A program made the translations under genes and the position numbers. From an uncultured bacterium (GTDB lineage Bacteria; Patescibacteriota; Saccharimonadia; Saccharimonadales; Saccharimonadaceae): a DNA stretch of 5,696 nt. The stretch is from NCBI GenBank assembly GCA_938036745.1, contig CALHWG010000024.1, positions 1-5,696 on the forward strand, in the 5' to 3' direction. The notes beneath the pieces were generated by a model. The model was not told where the DNA came from and did no database searches. It saw nothing but the letters and a program-made list of their open reading frames with translations. Numbering within the stretch: the first letter of the stretch is position 1; each line of letters opens with the position of its first letter. Shown here one piece after another: positions 1 through 4,906 of this stretch.

Positions 1-146
1 GTTTGAAAATCTGATTTTTTATTTGAATTCGGTTTTGAAATTTGCCAAAAATCTGGATTTGCTAAAATTGCTGTAATTGCAATCGTGGCTATAAAAAATA
101 AACCAAAAATTCTCCTTCTTCGAAAAATACTTTGCTTTTTTCTCAT
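1..146 (-). CDS. Membrane-anchored protein of unknown function, 5' fragment (48 codons visible)
   Basis: An open frame starts at the ATG at 146-144 and runs off the left edge of the window with no stop. The visible N-terminus is MRKKQSIFRRRRIFGLFF and continues hydrophobic to about residue 29. Seven basic residues in the first twelve, followed by the hydrophobic stretch (about 13-29), indicate an N-terminal membrane anchor or signal peptide with the N-terminus in the cytoplasm. After it comes a polar, Asn/Ser/Lys-rich linker (about 38-48), as in an exported protein. There is no Shine-Dalgarno. A promoter of TTGAAA, 17 bp, TATAAT places the predicted transcription start exactly on the A of this ATG, which supports the start choice and suggests a leaderless mRNA. 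The gene diverges from the one at 170. The family cannot be recognised from this fragment. The gene is probable, but only its first 48 residues can be judged. Confidence 0.66.
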   Translation of the reverse strand, partial: MRKKQSIFRRRRIFGLFFIATIAITAILANPDFWQISKPNSNKKSDFQ

Positions 147-160
147 AAAAATATTATAAT
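132..160 (+). promoter_or_regulatory. Sigma70-type promoter for the 170-1162 gene, near-leaderless
   Basis: The -35 is TTGCTT (132-137, 3 of 6 but with the key TTG), the spacer is 17 bp, and the -10 is TATAAT (155-160, 6 of 6). Transcription is predicted to start near 167, about 3 nt before the ATG at 170, so there is no room for a ribosome binding site. Its -10 overlaps the minus-strand -10 in the 8-bp palindrome ATTATAAT (153-160), so the two promoters share one melting region and are probably used alternately. Confidence 0.6.
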
Positions 161-181
161 GGTTATGATATGATTTTTCAA
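153..181 (-). promoter_or_regulatory. Sigma70-type promoter for the leftward gene, predicted leaderless
   Basis: Read on the minus strand, the -35 is TTGAAA (181-176, 5 of 6 consensus), the spacer is 17 bp, and the -10 is TATAAT (158-153, 6 of 6). Six bases then separate the -10 from the A of the ATG at 146, so the usual transcription start coincides with the start codon. The -35 lies inside the first codons of the rightward gene. Confidence 0.68.
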
Positions 182-1162
182 CAGAAAACTTTTTGGAAGG
201 TAGCTCGAACTTTAGTTGTTATTGCTATTCTTGGTAGCGCAGCATTTTTTGTGCTATCTAACCAACGCGGGATTCGTGATTATTTTGCGGCACAAAATTA
301 TAAGCCGGATCCTGAAATTTTAAAAATAGAAAATAAAATTAAACCAACCACTAATGCTAAGACAATTTTTTACGCCTCTAATCCAAAGGTTGAAGATTCA
401 GAGGAATTTAATAGAAATTGCAAAAATCGTGAAGAAGATTCAGCGATTTTGGGGTGTTATAAGTTGGGTAGAATTCATCTTTATGATGTGAAAAACTCAA
501 AACTTGATGGTATAAAAGAAGTAACGGCCGCTCACGAGCTTTTGCATGCAATTTGGGAGCGAATGAGCTTGAGTGAACGAGATAAGATTGGTAAACTACT
601 TAATGCTGAGTATGAGAGGGTTAAAGATGCGGATTTCGAAAAGTTGATGCAGTCTTATGATCGGACTGAGCCTGGTGAGCGAATCAACGAGCTTCATTCT
701 TTAATCGGCACGGAGCAGCTGGAAATTTCGAAAGAGCTCGAAGAACATTATGCTAAGTTTTTTAAAAATCGTAGGGAAATCGCTCAGATCTATCAAAGTT
801 ATAATAAAAACTTTAAAGACTTAAAGAACCGAGCAGAAGCTTTGATTACGGAGCTCAAAAAAATGAAGCCAGAAATTGAACAATCTACAAAAAAATACTC
901 TGAAGATTCTAAAGAATTGGAGGAAGATATTGCTGAGTTTAATAATGATGCTAAAACTGGAAAGTATGAAACTCAGGCAGAATTTAACGCTGACCGTGCA
1001 AAATTATTGCAAAGAATTCGAAATCTTGAAAATTCAAGGTTGAAAATTAATAATTTAGTGAATAGTTACAATTCGAAAATTAATGAACTTAATGAAGTTT
1101 CGGTCCAGCAAAATGAACTCTATAAAAGTATAAATTCAAATTTAAATTCACCAAGTTTATAG
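170..1162 (+). CDS. Membrane-anchored putative zinc metallopeptidase with C-terminal coiled coil
   Basis: This 330-residue protein is not a family I can name. One transmembrane segment (about residues 12-29) follows a short basic N-terminus (K6, K10, R13), predicting an inside N-terminus and an external body. Residues 66-185 form a compact domain containing HELLH (122-126), which fits the HExxH zinc-peptidase signature in a helix (TAAHELLHAIWE). E174 in NELHSLIGTE, 48 residues later, is a possible third zinc ligand of the gluzincin type. C84 and C96 are the only cysteines and could form a disulfide outside the cell. Residues about 185-320 are highly charged and helical, with the look of a long coiled coil, and end in an Asn/Ser-rich tail. 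No Shine-Dalgarno precedes the ATG; the promoter predicts a start about 3 nt upstream. Peptidase activity is inferred from the motif only. A structural protein with a chance HExxH is the main alternative. Confidence 0.82.
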   Translation: MIFQQKTFWKVARTLVVIAILGSAAFFVLSNQRGIRDYFAAQNYKPDPEILKIENKIKPTTNAKTIFYASNPKVEDSEEFNRNCKNREEDSAILGCYKLGRIHLYDVKNSKLDGIKEVTAAHELLHAIWERMSLSERDKIGKLLNAEYERVKDADFEKLMQSYDRTEPGERINELHSLIGTEQLEISKELEEHYAKFFKNRREIAQIYQSYNKNFKDLKNRAEALITELKKMKPEIEQSTKKYSEDSKELEEDIAEFNNDAKTGKYETQAEFNADRAKLLQRIRNLENSRLKINNLVNSYNSKINELNEVSVQQNELYKSINSNLNSPSL

Positions 1163-1191
1163 TTTTCAAAAAAGATTTATTGTGATAAAAT
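1163..1191 (+). promoter_or_regulatory. Promoter upstream of radA, extended -10, predicted leaderless
   Basis: The -35-like TTTTCA (1163-1168, 4 of 6) is followed by a 17-bp spacer and the -10 TAAAAT (1186-1191, 5 of 6). The TG at 1183-1184 makes this an extended -10 (TGATAAAAT). Transcription would start at 1198-1199, directly at the GTG start codon. The promoter begins on the base after the stop codon of the upstream gene. No terminator is visible in the 36-bp gap, so read-through from upstream is also possible. Confidence 0.55.
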
Positions 1192-1198
1192 ATTAGTT

Positions 1199-2551
1199 GT
1201 GGCGAAGTTAAAAACAAAATTTGTATGTCAAAATTGTGGAGCTTCTTATCCTAAATGGTCGGGAAAATGTGAAAACTGTGGCCATTGGAATACCTTGGTT
1301 GAGCAAGTTGAAGAAGCTTTAGGAAAAAATGCAATCAGTAAAAGTGCGAAAACTGGTCGTATTTTGAACGTGCAAGATTTGAATGAAGTTGTTTCTGAAA
1401 AAAAACAAGAAAGGATCTCGAGCGGTATAAGAGATCTTGATATTGTTTTGGGTGGTGGAATTTTGCCAGCAGGAGTGCTTTTGATTGCAGGGCAGCCCGG
1501 AATCGGAAAATCTACGCTTTTAATGCAGATCTCAGCTTTTATTGCTAGTTCGAAAAATGTTTTGTATGTTTCAGGCGAAGAATCGGCAGAGCAAGTAGCA
1601 TTACGCGCAAAAAGGCTTGGTGCTTCTAAAGCTAAAAATCTTAAATTTGCCGCCTCAACTTCGGCTAATGATATTTCAGCAACAATTCGTGAGGGTGGTT
1701 TTGATTTAGTGATTATTGATTCGATTCAGACTTTGGCGATGGAAGAAATTTCGAGCGCACCGGGAACGGTTTCGCAAATTACGAATTCTTCTAATTTAAT
1801 AATTCAAGCAGCAAAAAGTTCTGGAACGGCTGTTATTTTGGTTGGCCATATTACAAAAGAAGGTTCAATCGCTGGGCCAAAAACACTTGAACATCTAGTT
1901 GATGTAGTTTTAAATTTCGAAGGCGACCGATATGGTGGCTTTAAAGTTGTGCGGGTGGTAAAAAATCGCTATGGTTCAACTAGCGAGGCGGCGATTTTCG
2001 AAATGGTTGATAATGGTTTGAAAATTGTCGAAAATCCTTCGGCGGCACTTTTAGCTGAGCGCCAAAATACGGATGGCTCGATAATTATGGCGACTCTAGA
2101 AGGAACTCGCCCGATTTTGGTTGAGATTCAGTCTTTAGTAACAACCTCAAATTTTGGGTATCCAAAACGGGCGGCAAGTGGGTTTGATATAAATCGCCTC
2201 AATTTATTGATCGCAGTTCTTCAGCGACGAACTAGACTTGATTTAAGTGATAAAGATATTCACATAAATGTGGTCGGTGGGTTAAAACTTGATGACCGAG
2301 CGGCCGACTTGGCTGTTACGATGGCGATCGCTTCGGCGGCCGCAAAGCGAAAACTCTCTGACGGTGTAGTAGTTTTTGGTGAAGTTGGCTTGGGCGGTGA
2401 AATTCGAACAGTGATTCAAGCTGAAAGAAGAATCTCTGAAGCAAAGAAACTTGGATTTAATAATGTTCTTGCTCCAAAAAATTCTTCGAAAGATAGCATT
2501 GTGACATCTGTTCGTGATTTGCGAGAAGCTTTAATTAAATATTTACAATAA
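1199..2551 (+). CDS. radA: DNA repair/recombination protein RadA (Sms)
   Basis: RadA is a RecA-like ATPase and helicase that promotes branch migration of recombination intermediates in the cytoplasm. The 450-residue length is normal. Domains in order: a four-cysteine zinc finger (C10, C13, C24, C27); a RecA-type ATPase core with Walker A GQPGIGKST (98-106) and Walker B LVIIDS (170-175); the RadA-specific KNRFG motif, here KNRYG (255-259); and a C-terminal Lon-protease-like domain (about 285-450) with GGLKLDDRAADLAV and GEVGLGGEIR (395-403). The Lon-like domain of RadA is generally non-proteolytic. Phe to Tyr in KNRFG is a conservative change. The GTG start is needed because the zinc finger begins at residue 10. 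No Shine-Dalgarno is present, and the promoter predicts a leaderless transcript. The PIN/TRAM gene starts 8 bp after the stop, so the two form an operon. Confidence in the identity is very high. Confidence 0.98.
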   Translation: MAKLKTKFVCQNCGASYPKWSGKCENCGHWNTLVEQVEEALGKNAISKSAKTGRILNVQDLNEVVSEKKQERISSGIRDLDIVLGGGILPAGVLLIAGQPGIGKSTLLMQISAFIASSKNVLYVSGEESAEQVALRAKRLGASKAKNLKFAASTSANDISATIREGGFDLVIIDSIQTLAMEEISSAPGTVSQITNSSNLIIQAAKSSGTAVILVGHITKEGSIAGPKTLEHLVDVVLNFEGDRYGGFKVVRVVKNRYGSTSEAAIFEMVDNGLKIVENPSAALLAERQNTDGSIIMATLEGTRPILVEIQSLVTTSNFGYPKRAASGFDINRLNLLIAVLQRRTRLDLSDKDIHINVVGGLKLDDRAADLAVTMAIASAAAKRKLSDGVVVFGEVGLGGEIRTVIQAERRISEAKKLGFNNVLAPKNSSKDSIVTSVRDLREALIKYLQ

Positions 2552-2559
2552 AGGAAAGT

Positions 2560-3447
2560 ATGGAAACATTTTTACTATTTTTAATTTTATTTATTGTTTG
2601 TGGAATTTGGTTTGATTCGAAAAATGATAAACCGTTGATTTCGAAAACAAAAAAACAAGTACTAGTTGACACATCAATTTTAATTGATGGCCGATTTTTA
2701 GCAGTAGCAAGAACTGGATTTATTAATTTTGATATTCTGATTCCGCGGAGTGTAGTTGGTGAGCTTCAAATTTTGGCGGATGGTGGCGATGACGAAAAAC
2801 GAGTTCGTGCAAGATATGGCTTGGATATTATTTCGGCTCTTCAAAATGAAGAAAAAATAACTGTAAGCATTTTGGCGGATGGAAATTCTGCGGCAGAAGG
2901 GGTAGATAATCGTTTGATTTCGCTAGCCAAAAAAATGAATGCCGATATCTTAACGGCAGATTACAACTTGAATAAAGTTGCAAAAGTTGAAGGAATCGAA
3001 GTTTTAAATATTAATGAGCTAGTGCAGTCGGTTCGTGCAGATTATTTACCAGGCGAAAAAATTATGCTTGAAATTACTCAAAAAGGTAATGAGAAAAAAC
3101 AAGGAATTGGGCATTTACCAGATGGTACGATGGTTGTAGTTGAGAACGGCGAAGGATTGATCGGTACAATTAGTGAAGTTGAATTTATTCGTTCACTTCA
3201 AACTGCTGCGGGAAAAATGATGTTTGCGCGACCTGCTGGTGTTAAGGTTTCGAAAGTTGAGACTCAAAAGAGTAAAGGGCGAGCGCCAGTTTTAAAAAAT
3301 GTAACAGGCGAAAAAAAATCGAAAGAATCTTCTAAAAAATCAAAAAATATTAAGCAGAATTTAAAAGCTAAAACTAAAACTCAAACTCGTCATCGAACTC
3401 AAAAAACAGTAGAAGACAGTTTAGTTAAGCTTGCTAATCGTGATTAG
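2560..3447 (+). CDS. YacL-like PIN/TRAM domain protein, membrane-anchored
   Basis: This 295-residue protein matches the PilT N-terminus (PIN) plus TRAM family typified by Bacillus YacL. A hydrophobic segment at residues 3-18 is a probable single membrane anchor; YacL itself has several transmembrane helices, so this version is shortened. The PIN domain (about 34-155) keeps the acidic nuclease-site residues D37, E68, D116 and D134, as well as the family strings VDTSILIDGR and LNINEL. The TRAM domain, a presumed RNA-binding beta-barrel, spans about 163-225 and includes LPDGTMVVVENGEGLIG and LQTAAGKMMFARP. Residues 227-295 are an extra Lys/Ser/Thr-rich, very basic and probably disordered tail. 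RNase activity is a family expectation, and the true substrate is unknown. The start is supported by AAAGGA (2550-2555) four bases before the ATG, overlapping the radA stop, and by translational coupling at 8-bp spacing. radA and a PIN/TRAM gene are also close neighbours in Bacillus. Confidence 0.93.
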   Translation: METFLLFLILFIVCGIWFDSKNDKPLISKTKKQVLVDTSILIDGRFLAVARTGFINFDILIPRSVVGELQILADGGDDEKRVRARYGLDIISALQNEEKITVSILADGNSAAEGVDNRLISLAKKMNADILTADYNLNKVAKVEGIEVLNINELVQSVRADYLPGEKIMLEITQKGNEKKQGIGHLPDGTMVVVENGEGLIGTISEVEFIRSLQTAAGKMMFARPAGVKVSKVETQKSKGRAPVLKNVTGEKKSKESSKKSKNIKQNLKAKTKTQTRHRTQKTVEDSLVKLANRD

Positions 3448-3450
3448 CGG

Positions 3451-3479
3451 TTGAACTTTTAAAGTTTTTTTGCTAAAAT
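3451..3479 (+). promoter_or_regulatory. Promoter of ppa with extended -10
   Basis: The -35 is TTGAAC (3451-3456, 4 of 6), the spacer is 17 bp, and the -10 is TAAAAT (3474-3479, 5 of 6) preceded by TG at 3471-3472, giving the extended form TGCTAAAAT. Transcription should start near 3486, leaving a leader of about 17 nt that holds the ribosome binding site. This separates ppa from the radA operon as its own unit. Confidence 0.62.
3454..3471 (+). terminator. Weak terminator-like hairpin after the PIN/TRAM gene
   Basis: AACTT (3454-3458), loop TTA and AAGTT (3462-3466) form a short stem of 5 bp with low GC, followed by a run of T to 3471. It begins 7 bases after the stop codon of the PIN/TRAM gene. 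The stem is weak, and the same bases form the -35/spacer region of the ppa promoter, so termination may be partial or absent. Confidence 0.3.
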
Positions 3480-3492
3480 TAAAGAATAAAAG

Positions 3493-3498
3493 AAAGGA
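3493..3498 (+). promoter_or_regulatory. Shine-Dalgarno that fixes the ppa start
   Basis: AAAGGA lies four bases before the ATG at 3503. The PIN/TRAM gene has the same site at the same spacing. It selects ATG 3503 over the in-frame TTG at 3470, which lies upstream of the predicted transcription start and would add 11 residues not seen in the family. Confidence 0.8.
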
Positions 3499-3502
3499 AA
3501 AT

Positions 3503-4033
3503 ATGGCAGATTTTAATAAAATTTTAACTCCTGGTGATTATAAAAATGGAATTATTAATGTTGTAGTGGAAATTCCAACTGGCTCAACTCATAAAATTGA
3601 ATGGAATCGTGATTTGGCTGTAATGCAACTTGATCGTATAGAGCCAAAAGCTTTTGCGAAGCCAACTAATTATGGTTTTATTCCGCAAACTTTGGATGAA
3701 GATGGCGATGAGCTTGATGTTTTACTTATTACAAATGATCCACTTACAACTGGAATTTTCTTGGAAGCTCGAATCTTGGGTGTAATGAAATTCGTTGATG
3801 ATGGAGAAGTTGACGACAAAATTATTGCCGTGCCTGCTGATGACCGTGATACTGGGAATGCCTACAAAACTTTGTCTGATTTACCAGAGCAGCTTATTAA
3901 ACAGATTGAATTTCACTTTAATCACTACAAAGATTTGAAAAAAGCTGGCACAACAAAAGTTGAAAAATTCGGCGATGCGGAAGAAGCTAAAGAAGTTATT
4001 GCAGAATCGATTGCACGCTGGAATAAGAAATAA
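3503..4033 (+). CDS. ppa: Inorganic pyrophosphatase, family I (soluble)
   Basis: This cytoplasmic enzyme hydrolyses pyrophosphate to two phosphates with Mg2+, which pulls nucleic acid synthesis, aminoacylation and other PPi-releasing reactions forward. The product is 176 residues, the usual bacterial length and close to E. coli Ppa. The family signature DGDELDV (67-73) is intact. Active-site residues corresponding to the E. coli enzyme are all present: E23, K31, E33, R45, Y57, D67, D69, D72, D99, D104, K106, Y142 and K143. The NYGFIP and HYKDL strings are typical of the family. The start at ATG 3503 is chosen from the AAAGGA site and from homology; a TTG 33 bases upstream in the same frame lies within the promoter. 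The gene has its own promoter, ends at a good intrinsic terminator, and converges on the minus-strand gene. Ile codons are ATT in 14 of 16 cases and ATA in one, typical of this genome's core genes. Confidence 0.97.
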   Translation: MADFNKILTPGDYKNGIINVVVEIPTGSTHKIEWNRDLAVMQLDRIEPKAFAKPTNYGFIPQTLDEDGDELDVLLITNDPLTTGIFLEARILGVMKFVDDGEVDDKIIAVPADDRDTGNAYKTLSDLPEQLIKQIEFHFNHYKDLKKAGTTKVEKFGDAEEAKEVIAESIARWNKK

Positions 4034-4043
4034 ACATTAATTT

Positions 4044-4068
4044 AAATCGGGCTTACGGGCTCGATTTT
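4044..4068 (+). terminator. Intrinsic terminator of ppa
   Basis: A 9-bp stem pairs AAATCGGGC (4044-4052) with GCTCGATTT (4059-4067) and contains one G-T wobble. The loop is TTACGG, and a T-rich run follows. It starts 11 bases after the ppa stop codon and prevents read-through into the convergent gene. Confidence 0.78.
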
Positions 4069-4087
4069 GATTTTATTTTGCAATAAG

Positions 4088-4110
4088 AAAAATCACCCAA
4101 TTGGATGATT
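4088..4110 (-). terminator. Intrinsic terminator of the minus-strand gene
   Basis: In the minus-strand transcript AATCATCC (4110-4103), loop AATT and GGGTGATT (4098-4091) form an 8-bp stem with a G-U wobble, and the transcript has five T in a row (4092-4088). The stem overlaps the stop codon of the gene. On the plus strand the wobble becomes a C/A mismatch and no T run follows, so it works in one direction only. Confidence 0.72.
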
Positions 4111-4798
4111 ATTGAATTCGTTCTTTTATCTCTTTGAGGGCTACTCTAAGAGATTGATTAGGATGTATTATTATTATCTTGCCTCCTATTTTTTTCAGCA
4201 ATTTTTTTTGCTTGTGATATTCTGGGTGATTCACTCTTCGCAAATCTACAATTCCAAAATCTACATCGCCTTTATTTGCTAGCGTTGCAAATTTCTCACC
4301 ATGGCGACTTTTACCTGAATCAATTAATTTTGATCCTGGGGCAAAAAGGCTGATAAAATCTTTGGCATGCGTCCCACCGTCGTTGCGACTAAGAAGAACT
4401 ATCTTGACGTTTGACAATATCATCGCTTCATTCTCTAAAATCCAAAACGGTAACTTCTTTTTAGCTACCTCGAAATTTTCTTTTGGCTTTTCAATTTTTC
4501 CACCATAGAGTAAGTCTATCCTTTTCAATAAGTAATCTGATAGATCTTCTGGAAATTTTACTGGATTTTCCTCTAGGGCTGGCTTAGGTAAATTTCTCTG
4601 CCTAATAGCAAAATTACTTTTATGCCCCATTGAAGTTTTATGAAAGAAGAATTTATGAAACATAGATATTCTTTTTATTTTATCTCTGTATTCTTTTTCT
4701 TCTTTGACTAATAAGCTTATCGTTTGACGGATCTTATCTGCTGATCTTGGATTAACGCAAGATAAAAATTCTAAATTTCGGATAGTATCATCTTTCAT
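4109..4798 (-). CDS. Protein of unknown function, probably accessory or transferred
   Basis: This 229-residue protein has no motif I can assign. Residues 1-65 are helical and basic (LVKEEKEYRDKIKRI). Residues 66-115 are Pro/Lys-rich with a short helix (DLSDYLLKRIDLLYGG). Residues 116-229 look like alternating strands and helices of a Rossmann-type alpha/beta fold, with strands at VKIVLLS (131-137), VDFGIVDL (179-186) and GKIIIIHP (206-213). SRND, GKSRHGEKF and GDVDFGIVD loosely recall motifs II to IV of HAD phosphatases, but no DxD motif I is visible, so that reading is weak. There is no signal peptide or transmembrane segment. The ATG is supported by a strong AAGGAGGA site 7 bases upstream. 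The gene stands alone on the minus strand between ppa and rel, with its own promoter, operator-like palindrome and terminator. Codon use departs from the neighbours: 12 of 21 Ile codons are ATA (1 of 16 in ppa) and 8 of 14 Arg codons are AGA/AGG (about 6 of 22 in radA). The gene is real, but its function is unknown. Confidence 0.85.
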   Translation of the reverse strand: MKDDTIRNLEFLSCVNPRSADKIRQTISLLVKEEKEYRDKIKRISMFHKFFFHKTSMGHKSNFAIRQRNLPKPALEENPVKFPEDLSDYLLKRIDLLYGGKIEKPKENFEVAKKKLPFWILENEAMILSNVKIVLLSRNDGGTHAKDFISLFAPGSKLIDSGKSRHGEKFATLANKGDVDFGIVDLRRVNHPEYHKQKKLLKKIGGKIIIIHPNQSLRVALKEIKERIQ

Positions 4799-4805
4799 CG
4801 CTATA

Positions 4806-4813
4806 TCCTCCTT
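4806..4813 (-). promoter_or_regulatory. Near-consensus Shine-Dalgarno of the unknown gene
   Basis: AAGGAGGA on the minus strand (4813-4806) lies 7 bases before the ATG at 4798. It is far stronger than the AAAGGA sites of the core genes, and the remaining genes here have none. It fixes the start of the unknown gene. Confidence 0.85.
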
Positions 4814-4831
4814 GTAAGGTACTTTTAGAAA

Positions 4832-4855
4832 TATATTTTAATATATTAAAATATA
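4832..4855. repeat. Perfect 24-bp AT-only palindrome, possible operator
   Basis: The half-site TATATTTTAATA (4832-4843) is followed directly by its reverse complement (4844-4855) with no mismatch. The element is flanked by a second inverted pair, ACTTTTA (4821-4827) and TAAAAGT (4854-4860), which is offset from the palindrome's centre. It overlaps the spacer and -10 of the unknown gene's promoter. An operator is the natural reading. With only A and T present, low complexity makes partial symmetry cheaper than it looks, and a cruciform or simply AT-rich promoter DNA are alternatives. Confidence 0.6.
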
Positions 4856-4863
4856 AAAGTCAA
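4835..4863 (-). promoter_or_regulatory. Strong promoter of the unknown gene
   Basis: On the minus strand the -35 is TTGACT (4863-4858, 5 of 6), the spacer is 17 bp and the -10 is TAAAAT (4840-4835, 5 of 6). Transcription should start near 4828, giving a leader of about 30 nt with the Shine-Dalgarno inside it. Most of the spacer and all of the -10 lie in the palindrome at 4832-4855, so a protein bound there would block RNA polymerase. Confidence 0.72.
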
Positions 4864-4872
4864 ATGTGAGAA

Positions 4873-4900
4873 TTGATTTTTCTGGAAATTTATGTATAAT
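4873..4900 (+). promoter_or_regulatory. Promoter of rel, predicted leaderless
   Basis: The -35 is TTGATT (4873-4878, 4 of 6), the spacer is 16 bp and the -10 is TATAAT (4895-4900, 6 of 6). Six bases separate the -10 from the A of the ATG at 4907, so transcription is predicted to start on the start codon itself. The promoter lies back to back with that of the unknown gene, with about 10 bp between the two -35 elements. Confidence 0.68.
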
Positions 4901-4906
4901 TAATAT

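Noticed and set aside
165..173. ATG at 165 just before the 170 start
   Set aside because: It reads ATG ATA TGA, a two-codon frame out of phase with the gene. It could at most be a chance start near the transcription start site.
3470..3502. In-frame TTG start adding 11 residues to Ppa
   Set aside because: It lies inside the promoter, before the predicted transcription start, has no ribosome binding site, and adds residues absent from the family. ATG 3503 has AAAGGA at good spacing.
4109..4798. HAD-family phosphatase assignment for the unknown gene
   Set aside because: Faint resemblance to motifs II to IV is seen, but the nucleophile DxD motif I is not found in the N-terminal half, so a family name is not justified.
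4109..4863. Toxin-antitoxin or restriction-modification cassette
   Set aside because: Only one gene is present, no partner frame precedes or follows it, and there are no methylase, nuclease or known toxin motifs.
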